Assembly (NCBI RefSeq): GCF_001591465.1
Contig: NZ_BCUY01000039.1
Coordinates: forward strand, 1 to 37,187
Length of the DNA: 37,187 nucleotides
Direction: 5' to 3'
Source: Cytobacillus firmus NBRC 15306
GTDB taxonomy: Bacteria > Bacillota > Bacilli > Bacillales > Cytobacillaceae
The notes under the pieces: model-generated
Seen by the model: only the letters and a program-made list of their open reading frames with translations
Told to the model about the DNA's origin: nothing
The model's database searches: none
Position numbers and translations under genes: made by a program
Shown: positions 22,128 to 30,250 of the stretch, piece by piece
Layout: every line of letters begins with the position of its first letter
How positions within the stretch are numbered: the first letter of the stretch is position 1

Positions 22128-22757
22128 TTATTTCGTTCCGAATAAACGGTCGCCTGCATCGCCCAAACCAGGGACGATATAGCCTTTTTCGTTCAGTTTT
22201 TCGTCTAATGCTGCAATGTAGATATCAACGTCAGGGTGAGCTTCTTTCACAGCTTCTACGCCTTCAGGAGCTGCAATCAGGCACATGAATTTAATGTTTT
22301 TGCCTCCGCGCTTTTTAAGAGAATGGATGGCTTCAACCGCAGAGCCGCCCGTTGCAAGCATAGGGTCAACTACGATGAAATCTCTTTCTTCAACATCACT
22401 CGGAAGCTTCACATAGTATTCAACTGGCTGCAGGGTTTCCGGGTCCCGGTACAAACCGATATGACCCACTTTTGCAGCTGGAATCAGCTTAAGGATGCCG
22501 TCAACCATTCCAATTCCCGCGCGCAGAATTGGGATAATCCCTATCTTCTTACCTGCAAGTACATTGGACTTCATCGTGCTGACTGGTGTATCAATTGTGA
22601 TTTCTTCTAAAGGCATGTCCCGCGTAATCTCGAATGCCATCAGTGTTGCCACTTCATCGACAAGCTCGCGGAATTCCTTTGTTCCCGTACTCTTTTCACG
22701 AATGTATGTAAGCTTATGCTGAATTAATGGATGATCAAAAACGTAAACCTTTGCCAT
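22128..22757 (-). CDS. upp: Uracil phosphoribosyltransferase
   Basis: The 209-residue enzyme converts uracil and PRPP to UMP in pyrimidine salvage. The PRPP-binding motif [12 protein letters not shown] is at 129-140, and the uracil-binding C-terminus [17 protein letters not shown] is intact. A good promoter lies upstream, and the leader can form a small hairpin (TTAG-A-CGAA with TTCG-A-CTAA). It is probably co-transcribed with mnaA. Confidence 0.97.
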   Translation of the reverse strand: MAKVYVFDHPLIQHKLTYIREKSTGTKEFRELVDEVATLMAFEITRDMPLEEITIDTPVSTMKSNVLAGKKIGIIPILRAGIGMVDGILKLIPAAKVGHIGLYRDPETLQPVEYYVKLPSDVEERDFIVVDPMLATGGSAVEAIHSLKKRGGKNIKFMCLIAAPEGVEAVKEAHPDVDIYIAALDEKLNEKGYIVPGLGDAGDRLFGTK

Positions 22758-22807
22758 GAGTATCTCTCCTTTTCATTATGCAGATTAGTCGAACCACACT
22801 TCGTCTA

Positions 22808-22836
22808 ATTTTACAGAAAAACAATTCCATCGGCAA
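22808..22836 (-). promoter_or_regulatory. Sigma-A promoter of upp-mnaA
   Basis: On the minus strand TTGCCG (22836-22831), 17 bp, then TAAAAT (22813-22808) preceded by TG (extended -10). Confidence 0.6.
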
Positions 22837-22877
22837 CTATGATTCGTATCTGTAAAAGAAAAGTCATTATTACATAG

Positions 22878-22904
22878 AAAAACCGGCCTCAAGCTGAGAC
22901 CGGC
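22878..22904 (-). terminator. Intrinsic terminator of glyA
   Basis: On the minus strand CCGGTCTCA and TGAGGCCGG pair with one mismatch or G-T around GCT, followed by TTTTT. Confidence 0.8.
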
Positions 22905-22911
22905 TGATTGA

Positions 22912-24153
22912 TTAATATTCAGGATATAAAGTGAAGCTGCCTGTTAAGGCTTCTACGCGTTGCGCCGCTTCCTGAAGCTTCCCTTCATCTTCATGATTTT
23001 TTAGTGTGAAGGCAATGATGGATGCAATATCCTGCATTTCTTTTTCGCCAAATCCGCGGGATGTAACAGCCGCTGTACCGATGCGGATGCCGCTTGTGAC
23101 AAATGGGCTTTCCGGATCGAAAGGAATGGTGTTTTTGTTGACTGTAATGCCGACCTCATCAAGGACCTTCTCAGCTACTTTCCCTGTTAGGCCAAGGGAG
23201 CGGAGATCAACCAGCAGCAAATGGTTGTCTGTACCCTGTGATACAAGATCAATTCCTTCAGCCTGCAATGCTTCAGCAAGCTTTTTGGCATTCGAAATGA
23301 TATTGCCTGCATAGGTTTTGAAATCATCCTGAAGTGCTTCGCCGAAAGCAACCGCTTTTGCCGCAATGACGTGCATTAAAGGACCGCCTTGGATTCCAGG
23401 GAAAATGGATTTATCAATTTTCTTCGCGTATTCTTCTTTGCAGAGAATCATGCCGCCGCGCGGTCCGCGCAATGTCTTATGAGTAGTAGTTGTAACAAAG
23501 TCCGCGAACGGAACCGGATTCTGATGAAGCCCAGCAGCTACAAGGCCTGCAATATGAGCCATATCAACCATCAGCATGGCACCGACTTCATCGGCAATTT
23601 CACGGAAACGCTTGAAGTCAATTTCACGCGGATAGGCACTTGCGCCCGCTACAATTAATTTCGGCTTAGACGTGCGGGCTTTTTCAAGAACATCTTCATA
23701 GTCGATGCGGTGTGTTTCTTTATCCACGCCATATTCGACGAAATTGTACTGCACGCCGCTGAAGTTAACAGGGCTGCCATGAGTTAAATGTCCGCCATGG
23801 GATAGATTCATACCAAGAACAGTATCTCCCTGCTCTAAAACAGTGAAGTATACGGCCATGTTTGCCTGTGCACCTGAATGCGGCTGAACGTTAACATGCT
23901 CTGCACCGAAAATTTCTTTCGCACGGTCACGGGCTAAATCTTCGACTACGTCCACATGCTCACAACCGCCATAATAGCGGCGGCCCGGATAGCCTTCTGC
24001 ATACTTGTTTGTTAAAACAGAACCCTGTGCTTCCATTACCGCTTCACTGACAAAGTTTTCAGAAGCGATTAATTCAATCTTTGTTCTCTGACGTCCTAAT
24101 TCTTCCTGAATCGACTTGAAAACCTGCTCATCCTGCTGTGCTAAATGCTTCAT
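22912..24153 (-). CDS. glyA: Serine hydroxymethyltransferase
   Basis: The 413-residue PLP enzyme interconverts serine plus tetrahydrofolate with glycine plus methylene-tetrahydrofolate, a main source of one-carbon units. The PLP lysine is K226 in [27 protein letters not shown] and [13 protein letters not shown] are intact. The ATG at 24153 (MKHLAQQ) has GGGAGG upstream; frames further upstream are not conserved. It appears monocistronic: a terminator follows, and upstream are a hairpin and a repeat array. No PurR box was recognised. Confidence 0.97.
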   Translation of the reverse strand: MKHLAQQDEQVFKSIQEELGRQRTKIELIASENFVSEAVMEAQGSVLTNKYAEGYPGRRYYGGCEHVDVVEDLARDRAKEIFGAEHVNVQPHSGAQANMAVYFTVLEQGDTVLGMNLSHGGHLTHGSPVNFSGVQYNFVEYGVDKETHRIDYEDVLEKARTSKPKLIVAGASAYPREIDFKRFREIADEVGAMLMVDMAHIAGLVAAGLHQNPVPFADFVTTTTHKTLRGPRGGMILCKEEYAKKIDKSIFPGIQGGPLMHVIAAKAVAFGEALQDDFKTYAGNIISNAKKLAEALQAEGIDLVSQGTDNHLLLVDLRSLGLTGKVAEKVLDEVGITVNKNTIPFDPESPFVTSGIRIGTAAVTSRGFGEKEMQDIASIIAFTLKNHEDEGKLQEAAQRVEALTGSFTLYPEY

Positions 24154-24268
24154 AAGAATCCTCCCTTTTCTCCAACACACTTTTAATGATGGCAAGCCTC
24201 TATGGGCTTTCCATTTCTATGTATCGATCTTTTTGTGAAAATTCTTTTTTATTTTAGCACGTTTTCTG

Positions 24269-24320
24269 AAAAAGTGACAGGCACCTATACCAGTTTGGCA
24301 GATTGGTATGGGTACCTGTC
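24269..24320 (-). terminator. Long hairpin containing the GTGACAGGCACC repeat word
   Basis: GTGACAGGCACCTATACC pairs with GGTATGGGTACCTGTCAC (18 bp, two mismatches or G-T pairs) across 13 unpaired bases. It lies upstream of glyA. The outer arm is the same word found at the ends of mntP and prmC. Its role as a terminator is uncertain because no clear T run follows on the minus strand apart from TTTTTC. Confidence 0.55.
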
Positions 24321-24340
24321 ACCATCCTAATGGCGTGGAG

Positions 24341-24540
24341 GGTTCGGACTCTATTTACGGGAATTTGCTTTTTTCTGTCCGAAGTTGTGCTCGGTTCGGA
24401 CTCTGAACCCCAGATTTCTGCTTTCTCTGTCCGAAGTTGGCCAAACTTCTGACTCTGGATCCCCGATTTCTGCTTTCTCTGTCCAAAGTTAATCCAAGTT
24501 CGGACTCATCCGACTGGTTTCCCCCTTTTTCTGTCCGAAT
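24341..24540 (+). repeat. Tandem array of the TCYGAA/TTCRGA hairpin unit, array 1
   Basis: Three to four units of about 60 bp. Each has (T)GTCCGAAGTTG, about 6-8 variable bases, GGTTCGGACTC, then a pyrimidine-rich spacer (often TTTCTGCTTTCTC). The arms TCCGAA and TTCGGA can pair. It has no coding potential. Confidence 0.8.
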
Positions 24541-24590
24541 GGCGGCCAGTAGATGAAACTAAAAAAATCAGAATCCAACCAGGATAAATT

Positions 24591-24612
24591 ATTAAAGCCC
24601 CAATCACCAGGT
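24591..24612 (-). terminator. Intrinsic terminator of rpiB-ywlG
   Basis: On the minus strand GCCCCAATCACC and GGTGATTGGGGC form a near-perfect stem followed by TTTAATAATTT. Confidence 0.75.
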
Positions 24613-24638
24613 GATTGGGGCAGCAAATTAATATTAAA

Positions 24639-25214
24639 TCATCTGCAGGATTCATTCTCAGCGTTCCGTTCATAGATCGCCCGGACCCCGCCGATGAGTT
24701 TCGGCCTTGTTTTAGCCAGGGTGACGTGGGCCTCGCCGACTGATTTTTGGGAGGTCCTGATTGGAACAGCGACATGCTTCAGGTGCATGCCGATCAGTGT
24801 GTCGCCGATATCAATGCCGGCATCTGCCTTGATAAACTCGACCATGACAGGATCTTTGAAGTGTTCATAGGCGTATGTCGCCATCGCGCCGCCGGCCGTG
24901 CGGTGAGGAATGACAGCTACTTCATCCAGATTTCTTGCCTCGGCAACAGCCCGTTCAACAACTAATGCCCTGTTCAAATGTTCGCAGCATTGAAAAGCCA
25001 GAGCAGCCCCTGTGTCCTGGCGGAGCTTGTCCAGACGCTCAAAAATCATTTCAGCCACTCGTTCCGTTCCGGCTGTGCCTATTCGTTTCCCGGCGACTTC
25101 ACTTGTGCTGCAGCCCACTGCAAGAAGATGCTTCTCACTTAAAGGAACTTGTTCGCTGAATTCACGTATGATTGCATCAAATTCTTTTTTCCATTGATCG
25201 ATCAAAAAGCTCAC
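24639..25214 (-). CDS. ywlG: UPF0340/TIGR01440 family protein YwlG
   Basis: The 191-residue soluble protein matches the conserved, uncharacterised YwlG family, with LLAVGCSTSEVAGKRIGTAG near residue 30, AFQCCEHLNRALVVE near 98 and the C-terminal TRPKLIGGVRAIYERNAENE. The biochemical function is not known. The gene lies 12 bp after rpiB, as in B. subtilis, and before a terminator. Confidence 0.92.
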   Translation of the reverse strand: MSFLIDQWKKEFDAIIREFSEQVPLSEKHLLAVGCSTSEVAGKRIGTAGTERVAEMIFERLDKLRQDTGAALAFQCCEHLNRALVVERAVAEARNLDEVAVIPHRTAGGAMATYAYEHFKDPVMVEFIKADAGIDIGDTLIGMHLKHVAVPIRTSQKSVGEAHVTLAKTRPKLIGGVRAIYERNAENESCR

Positions 25215-25226
25215 CCTTTCGAAAGT

Positions 25227-25667
25227 TTACTTCGTTTCGTAAGCAGTAATCTTTCCGACACGGTTTTCATGGCGGCCGCCTTCAAAATCTGTTGAAAGCC
25301 ATACTTTTGCAATTTCACGAGCCAGGCCTGGTCCTATCACTCGTTCACCCATAGCGAGGATGTTGCTGTCATTATGTTCACGGGTTGCTTTTGCACTGAA
25401 TACATCATGCACAAGTGCACAGCGGATTCCCTTTACTTTGTTGGCAGAGATGCTCATGCCGATCCCAGTTCCGCAGATCAGAATGCCTTTATCGAATTCA
25501 CCGCCCGCTACCTTTTCGGCAACAGGCAATGCATAATCCGGATAATCTACCGAAGTTTCGCATTCACAGCCGAAATCTTCATATTCAATGCCCATTTCAT
25601 CCATTAGGTTTTTGATTTCTTCGCGGAGATTAAGTCCGCCATGATCTGATGCGATTGCAATTTTCAT
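25227..25667 (-). CDS. rpiB: Ribose-5-phosphate isomerase B
   Basis: The 146-residue LacAB/RpiB-type isomerase interconverts ribose-5-P and ribulose-5-P (or allose-6-P). IASDHGG (5-11), the catalytic C65 in GILICGTGIGMSISANK, and the REHNDSN segment (97-102) are intact. It heads a two-gene unit with ywlG. A 12-bp direct repeat (TGTCAAAATAAA on the minus strand, at 25723-25712 and 25704-25693) lies in its upstream region and could be a control site. Confidence 0.95.
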   Translation of the reverse strand: MKIAIASDHGGLNLREEIKNLMDEMGIEYEDFGCECETSVDYPDYALPVAEKVAGGEFDKGILICGTGIGMSISANKVKGIRCALVHDVFSAKATREHNDSNILAMGERVIGPGLAREIAKVWLSTDFEGGRHENRVGKITAYETK

Positions 25668-25742
25668 AATGAAACCCTCCAGTTTGAAGCGCTTTATTTT
25701 GACATTATGCTTTTATTTTGACACAAAACCTTGAAAATATAA

Positions 25743-25772
25743 AGAAAGGGAGCCACATTTTGGGCTCCCTTA
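25743..25772 (-). terminator. Intrinsic terminator of ywlE-chemoreceptor
   Basis: On the minus strand AAGGGAGCC and GGCTCCCTT pair around CAAAATGT, followed by TCTTT. The stem begins within the stop codon of the chemoreceptor gene. Confidence 0.8.
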
Positions 25773-27065
25773 TAATTTAAATTTCGTTATGGTGCTATTT
25801 AATTTTTCTGCCTGTTCTTTTAGCTCGATGGCGAGCTTTTCCACATTGCCGATGACCGCAGTCTGGTGCTGGGTGGCAGCTGAAACCTCCTGTGCGCCTG
25901 CTGATGTTTCTTCCGCAATGGCTGCTACTTCCTGAGATTGGGTAGATGTATGCTGAATGCCTTCCATCTGGGAATCCACCAGTCCTGAAATGGCAGACAC
26001 TGAAGCAGCCATTTCATTGACCACTTTCGCCATTTCCTCAATCACTTCATTTGTTTTCGTGCCTTTTTTCACTTCATTATTAGCAGTCTCCACCTGATAT
26101 GAGATTTGCGTGACAACATTGCGGACCTCTTCCTGTATGTTCTGTATCAGCTCCGAGATGCCCTGGACCGCCTTAGCACTCTCATCTGCAAGCTTCCGCA
26201 CTTCTTCAGCGACTACGGCAAATCCTTTGCCATGGTCACCCGCTCGGGCTGCTTCAATGGAAGCATTTAAAGCAAGAAGATTCGTCTGGGCTGCAATGTC
26301 ACCGACCAGCTGTATAATCTGCTCTACCTTTACGGCATTTTGCTCAAGACGCTTTACTGTCTGAAGTGATTCCTCATTATCCTGGGCCAGTTTTTCTATG
26401 CCGGAAATAAGTGAATGGATCACCTTCTTTGATTCCATCAGGTCCTGAACCATTTCACCGGAAACATTTTGTGATGCTTTTGCTGTATCCTGGACTTCCT
26501 GGGCAATGCGCAGGACATCTTCCATGGATTCAGCTGTTGACTGAATGGACACGGCAGAACTATCTGCTCCCTGGGAAATCTCGCTGATGGTTCTGGCAAT
26601 CGAGTCTGCCTGCTCTGCAGCTGCCGAGGACTCGGAGGACATCGCGATGACTTTTTCATTCGTTTCTTTGAAGTTCTCGTCAATTTTTTGAACCATATCT
26701 CTTAAATTGAAAAGCATATGATTGAATGCAATGCCTAATGAACGGATCTCATCATCCGACTTGGAAAGCTCTGCGTCCTGGCCTATATCCCCATTGGCAG
26801 CCATAAGAGCCGTTTTTTCAAGTTTCTGCAATGGTTTGATAATAAAGCCTGCAGCAAAAAAAGCAAGAACACCTGACCAGAAAATCCCCATTCCTAAGGT
26901 TAAAATAGTAAAAACAGCCTCTCCAAATGGAAGCACTTCTTCAATGCTTGGAAATAAAAAGTAAAGAAATACAGCACTTGTTGTGTATGTAATGATGGCC
27001 AGCGATGTGATGAATAATACGAGCTTTTTCCTAAGGTCGAATTTATAGCCCTTTTTCTCCCCCAT
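25770..27065 (-). CDS. Methyl-accepting chemotaxis protein
   Basis: In this 431-residue chemoreceptor, two membrane helices (about 15-38 and 50-75) are separated by only about a dozen residues, so there is essentially no extracellular sensor domain. A HAMP domain (about 76-128) and a long coiled-coil signalling domain follow. The hairpin tip is [20 protein letters not shown], then [20 protein letters not shown]. The start is ATG 27065 behind AGGGGG; frames from 27128 overlap ywlE and are not conserved. It follows the ywlE stop by 16 bp, probably in one transcript. The signal is unknown; sensing in or near the membrane is likely. The gene separates ywlE from rpiB, which are neighbours in B. 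subtilis. Confidence 0.92.
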   Translation of the reverse strand: MGEKKGYKFDLRKKLVLFITSLAIITYTTSAVFLYFLFPSIEEVLPFGEAVFTILTLGMGIFWSGVLAFFAAGFIIKPLQKLEKTALMAANGDIGQDAELSKSDDEIRSLGIAFNHMLFNLRDMVQKIDENFKETNEKVIAMSSESSAAAEQADSIARTISEISQGADSSAVSIQSTAESMEDVLRIAQEVQDTAKASQNVSGEMVQDLMESKKVIHSLISGIEKLAQDNEESLQTVKRLEQNAVKVEQIIQLVGDIAAQTNLLALNASIEAARAGDHGKGFAVVAEEVRKLADESAKAVQGISELIQNIQEEVRNVVTQISYQVETANNEVKKGTKTNEVIEEMAKVVNEMAASVSAISGLVDSQMEGIQHTSTQSQEVAAIAEETSAGAQEVSAATQHQTAVIGNVEKLAIELKEQAEKLNSTITKFKL

Positions 27066-27081
27066 TATGTTGTCCCCCTGA

Positions 27082-27522
27082 TTAATCTTCTCTCTTGACG
27101 CGATCCAAAATTTGTTCAATCGCTTCATTCAGATCTTTAAATGTACTTCTATATATCTCAACCGGCCCCCCATATGGATCAATAATATCTCCCGCTGCTC
27201 CGGCAAACTCTTTTAATGTGAAGGTTTTGCCCTCGGCACCAGGAAACATGGACAGAATCGTATTTTTGTGGCCGGCTGTCATCGTTAAAATATAGGTCGC
27301 CCAATCTATTAAATTTTCACTCATACTGGATGATTGATGCTGAAGCGAAATTCCGTTCTCCTCCAGCACACTTTTCGTATTCGCGGACGCCTCACTCCCA
27401 TCTGCCGCAAATACGCCAGCCGACTTCACTTCCACACCGGGAATCGATCTGCTTTTTAAAATGGCTTCTGCCATCGGGCTTCTGCACGTATTTCCCGTAC
27501 AAACAAATAATACATTTGCCAT
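27082..27522 (-). CDS. ywlE: Low-molecular-weight protein arginine phosphatase YwlE
   Basis: The 146-residue phosphatase removes phosphate from phospho-arginine residues placed by McsB. The P-loop is C8-TGNTC-R14-S at the N-terminus, with T12 in the position that marks arginine-specific YwlE. The catalytic Asp is in IDPYGG near residue 117. The gene keeps its B. subtilis position after ywlD/mntP. Confidence 0.93.
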   Translation of the reverse strand: MANVLFVCTGNTCRSPMAEAILKSRSIPGVEVKSAGVFAADGSEASANTKSVLEENGISLQHQSSSMSENLIDWATYILTMTAGHKNTILSMFPGAEGKTFTLKEFAGAAGDIIDPYGGPVEIYRSTFKDLNEAIEQILDRVKRED

Positions 27523-27625
27523 AGAAACTCTCCCTTCTTTTATATCGGTTTAACCTCAAAAAACTTTATCCATACTTTTCTTACATTATAAGACAATTTT
27601 CCTATAACACCTATAGCTCCCATGC

Positions 27626-27657
27626 AAAAAAAGAAAAAGGGCAGCACGCACCCTTTC
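27626..27657 (-). terminator. Weak intrinsic terminator after mntP
   Basis: On the minus strand AAAGGG and CCCTTT flank an imperfect GC-containing loop, followed by TTTCTTTTTTT. Confidence 0.5.
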
Positions 27658-27707
27658 ATTTTTCACAAAATATTAACATTTAAACACCGGTAGCATTCCC
27701 TACTCGG

Positions 27708-27740
27708 TATTCGACAAAATTCGGGCGGTGCCTGTCACCC
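27708..27740 (-). repeat. 33-bp dispersed repeat at the 3' end of mntP
   Basis: Matches 31793-31825 with a single difference. On the minus strand it begins GGGTGACAGGCACC; its first bases supply the final Gly codon and the TGA stop of mntP. Confidence 0.85.
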
Positions 27741-28286
27741 TATTAAAAGCTTTACCCCAAAAGCCAGGAGGATGGCACCACCGAGAGCTTCGCTGTAGGA
27801 GCCGATCCAGCTTTGGACTTTTCTGCCGGTGAGGAGGCCTGCCCATGTTAGGATAGTGGCACCGGCTCCGAAGAAGACGAGTACCAGGAATGTTTTAGCT
27901 CCGTAGATTCCGAGGCTTAGGCCGACTGAAAAACTATCAAGGCTGACGCTCAGTGCAAAAATCAGCAGCCCTATGCCCACTGGCGTAATTAAGCTGTCTT
28001 CCTCATCCCTGAAGCTTGACCAAATCATCTGCACGCCTAATAAAAGGAGCAGCCCCCCGCCAGCATATCCGGCAATGGCTCCAAATGTATTTGAAAGGAA
28101 TCTGCCTGCTATCATTCCCAATAAAGGCATCCAGACATGGAAAAGCCCAATGGTGATGCCGATTTTAGCTATTTGTCTGAGGCGGAGTTTGTACATCCCC
28201 ATGCCAAGACCTACTGAAAAGGCATCCATTCCCAATGCGAATGCCATTAAAGCCAGTGTTAAAATTTCCCCGATCATCGCAGACAT
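27735..28286 (-). CDS. mntP: Manganese efflux pump MntP
   Basis: The 183-residue membrane protein has six helices and the duplicated family motifs [10 protein letters not shown] and [10 protein letters not shown], with the acidic residues that carry Mn2+ export. It is the ywlD equivalent in this conserved block. The last codon and stop (GGG TGA) lie in a dispersed repeat. The ribosome binding site AAGGGAGG is part of a leader hairpin (28291-28336). No yybP-ykoY manganese riboswitch signature was seen. Confidence 0.94.
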   Translation of the reverse strand: MSAMIGEILTLALMAFALGMDAFSVGLGMGMYKLRLRQIAKIGITIGLFHVWMPLLGMIAGRFLSNTFGAIAGYAGGGLLLLLGVQMIWSSFRDEEDSLITPVGIGLLIFALSVSLDSFSVGLSLGIYGAKTFLVLVFFGAGATILTWAGLLTGRKVQSWIGSYSEALGGAILLAFGVKLLIG

Positions 28287-28290
28287 TTTT

Positions 28291-28336
28291 CCGCCTCCCT
28301 TGGACTTGCTAATTCAGCATATGCACGTCCAGGCGG
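28291..28336 (-). promoter_or_regulatory. Structured mntP leader that can sequester the ribosome binding site
   Basis: On the minus strand CCGCCT pairs with AGGCGG, GGAC with GTCC, and GCT with AGC in nested order. The right side contains the Shine-Dalgarno AAGGGAGG, seven bases before the ATG. Such a fold could limit translation; whether a ligand or protein controls it is unknown. Confidence 0.5.
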
Positions 28337-28365
28337 ATTTAGAATGCCCTTCCTCTTTTACAAAA

Positions 28366-28395
28366 CAAAAAACCGCTTCATGACGAAACGGTTTC
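28366..28395 (-). terminator. Intrinsic terminator of ywlC
   Basis: On the minus strand AAACCGTTTC and GAAGCGGTTT pair (one G-T) around GTCAT, followed by TTTG. Confidence 0.85.
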
Positions 28396-28399
28396 TTTA

Positions 28400-29443
28400 T
28401 TATCTGCTAATGACCCTGTGTCCAGCCGCTTTCATCAGGCGGTTCATGATGGCATGCCCGACGCCTTCCCCCGGAAACATCTCACAGAAAATAACATCAG
28501 CATCTGTTGTATTGAAATATCTTAACGCTTCATAGAGGGAGCTTGCCACGGTCTCAAGCTTTTCCCGCTGCCCGCAGGCATACACATAGTCAGCATGATA
28601 GAATTCCCGGTTTTCCACTGTCGTCAGAACGCCAACTGAAAGACCTTCCTGCTTCTTATCCTCAACAAATTGCTGGATATCCTCTCTTGTTCCTTCTACT
28701 AAATAAAGAGGTGCATCCGGCGCATAGTGACGGTACTTCATGCCCGGAGATTTCGGCGCCTGGCTTTCATCCGCTAATGCCGGGTCTACGCTGACCTCTC
28801 CGACAACCTCTTCCAGCTGTTCTCTTGTAATGCCGCCCGGCCTTAAGATCACAGGCACTTCAGCCGTACAATCCACAACGGTTGATTCCACACCAACACC
28901 AGTCGGACCTCCATCCACTAATCCGGCAATTCTTCCATTCAGGTCTTCCCAGACATGGTCAGCCGTTGTCGGACTTGGCCGTCCTGACCGGTTCGCACTT
29001 GGAGCCGCAATGGGCAGCCCTGTTTTCTTCAGCAGCTCCAGGGCCACCGGATGATCCGGCATTCTCACAGCCACTGTGGATAAACCAGCCGTTGCATAAT
29101 GGGAAAGAACACCTTCCTTTAGATTAAAAATGAGCGTAAGCGGTCCCGGCCAAAATTGTTCCATCAGCGTCTGCGCCTTTTGAGGAATTTCCGTTAAAAA
29201 AGCGTTCAGCTGAGCTTTATCAGCAATGTGGATAATCAGTGGATTATCACTCGGACGTCCTTTTGCCTCGAATATTTTTTTGACCGCTTCATCATTTTTC
29301 GCATTCCCGCCTAATCCATATACGGTTTCTGTTGGAAAAGCGACCACTTCATTATTTTTCAGCAGATCGGCAGCCTGTGAACACTGTGAATAACTATCTT
29401 CTTTATCCACACTGTTATCCACCGACCATCTTTTTGTAATCAT
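28400..29443 (-). CDS. ywlC: L-threonylcarbamoyladenylate synthase (Sua5/YwlC type)
   Basis: The 347-residue enzyme makes threonylcarbamoyl-AMP from Thr, bicarbonate and ATP, the first step of t6A modification of ANN-decoding tRNAs. The YrdC domain has VVAFPTETVYGLGGNAKN (near 33) and KGRPSDNPLIIHIAD (near 61). A C-terminal Sua5 domain follows, so this is the long form. The first ~20 codons (VDNSVDKEDSYS) contain several DnaA boxes, so coding and DnaA binding overlap here. Confidence 0.95.
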   Translation of the reverse strand: MITKRWSVDNSVDKEDSYSQCSQAADLLKNNEVVAFPTETVYGLGGNAKNDEAVKKIFEAKGRPSDNPLIIHIADKAQLNAFLTEIPQKAQTLMEQFWPGPLTLIFNLKEGVLSHYATAGLSTVAVRMPDHPVALELLKKTGLPIAAPSANRSGRPSPTTADHVWEDLNGRIAGLVDGGPTGVGVESTVVDCTAEVPVILRPGGITREQLEEVVGEVSVDPALADESQAPKSPGMKYRHYAPDAPLYLVEGTREDIQQFVEDKKQEGLSVGVLTTVENREFYHADYVYACGQREKLETVASSLYEALRYFNTTDADVIFCEMFPGEGVGHAIMNRLMKAAGHRVISR

Positions 29444-29657
29444 TGTTATCCACCTTCATAAAAAATGTTTTTTTGCTGTCAAAATTCCTATGTTTTCGAC
29501 ATTTTTTTTGAACATTCCTTTGGAAAGTATAGTAGAAGAAGCTGGATAACTCAAGTCTTATCCACAAATTGTGTATAAATAAGACCGATTTGTGTATAAC
29601 TTTGGCAAGATACCCACAATTCACATGGATAATTTCAAAAAGAAAGAGTTATCCACA
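29385..29657. promoter_or_regulatory. DnaA-box cluster at ywlB/ywlC
   Basis: Six exact TTATNCACA boxes: 29385-29393 (minus), 29403-29411 (plus), 29558-29566 (plus), 29570-29578 (minus), 29591-29599 (minus) and 29649-29657 (plus). Two one-mismatch boxes TTATCCACC lie at 29415-29423 and 29446-29454. Weaker sites near 29542, 29610 and 29623 add to it. The cluster reaches into both flanking genes. A DnaA-binding cluster at ywlC is reported in B. subtilis, where such clusters titrate DnaA and restrain initiation (recalled knowledge). Confidence 0.85.
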
Positions 29658-30067
29658 GTCAGGATGTGTTTAACATGCTCTGACATGAATAATACTTCCG
29701 GCAAGTGTGCTGTTTCTTCCTCTTTGAAACCCAGCAGGCTGAAAAAGGCAAGTGAATTTCGTTTATTCGATGCGAGATACAGTGCCTCCATGCCCCGATC
29801 CCTGGCCAGCATTAATATTTGTTCAAACAAAATAAATAAATCTTTTTCAGTTGCTGTGGATGTCATCACAAGCGATCTCAAAAGACCGACCTTTCCATGG
29901 GGTTCAATTCCCAGGGTAGCCTTAATATCCCCCGAATCATTCTCCATAATTAAAAAATATTCAATTGCTTCCTTTATCCCGTCCGTACTTAAGTTTGCCG
30001 ATTCCAGAAATGATGCCAGATTCTCCACATCTGAAGCATGAGCACATCTCACTACACCTGTTTCCAT
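29621..30067 (-). CDS. ywlB: GNAT-family N-acetyltransferase (YwlB-like)
   Basis: The 148-residue protein has a GNAT-like layout: an N-terminal VRCAHASDVENLASFLE segment, a central strand GLLRSLVMTSTATEKDLF where the acetyl-CoA loop is expected, and a C-terminal ALYLASNKRNSLAFFSLLGF followed by KEEE. The position next to ywlC is that of B. subtilis ywlB, annotated there as an acetyltransferase. The acetyl-CoA loop is degenerate, so activity is uncertain. The last codons (VDN) overlap a DnaA box. The start has GGGGTGAAGAA upstream. Confidence 0.78.
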   Translation of the reverse strand: METGVVRCAHASDVENLASFLESANLSTDGIKEAIEYFLIMENDSGDIKATLGIEPHGKVGLLRSLVMTSTATEKDLFILFEQILMLARDRGMEALYLASNKRNSLAFFSLLGFKEEETAHLPEVLFMSEHVKHILTVDNSFFLKLSM

Positions 30068-30175
30068 TTCTTCACCCCATTTTCTTATTGTTACTCTATG
30101 AATATGAAAAAATAGAAAAAGTAGAACTAGATTTTCAGAAAAGAGGAAGCACCTTGACGAAACACTATGATTTAA

Positions 30176-30218
30176 ACATAAAACACGGCAGCTGTCTGAT
30201 GCGGCTGCCGTGTTTATA
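30176..30218 (-). terminator. Intrinsic terminator of the gsiB-like gene
   Basis: AAACACGGCAGC and GCTGCCGTGTTT form a 12-bp stem around about 11 bases, with T-rich flanks on both strands. Confidence 0.8.
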
Positions 30219-30250
30219 TTACTATCATATGCATATTTTCTGCGGCAGGT

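Larger units (their letters stand above)
24154..24638. other. Intergenic region between ywlG and glyA
   Basis: Holds, in minus-strand order, the ywlG terminator, a tandem repeat array (24341-24540), the long hairpin at 24269-24320 and the glyA leader. A possible promoter -10 (TGCTAAAAT near 24252-24260, minus strand) lacks a clear -35. Confidence 0.6.

Noticed and set aside
24341-24540. CRISPR array (regular ~60-bp period; also arrays at 30677 and 36190)
   Set aside because: The repeated part is imperfect and the intervening sequences are similar to each other, not unique spacers; no cas gene is nearby.
24506-24775. 89-codon minus-strand frame after ywlG
   Set aside because: Overlaps the end of ywlG out of frame and runs through the terminator and repeat array; no ribosome binding site.
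25684-25700. CcpA cre site upstream of rpiB (TTGAAGCGCTTTAT)
   Set aside because: Mismatch at a conserved A and one base short of the consensus spacing; reported only as a nearby palindrome.
28287-28365. yybP-ykoY manganese riboswitch before mntP
   Set aside because: The available leader is too short and lacks the conserved loop sequences; only the compact hairpin is seen.
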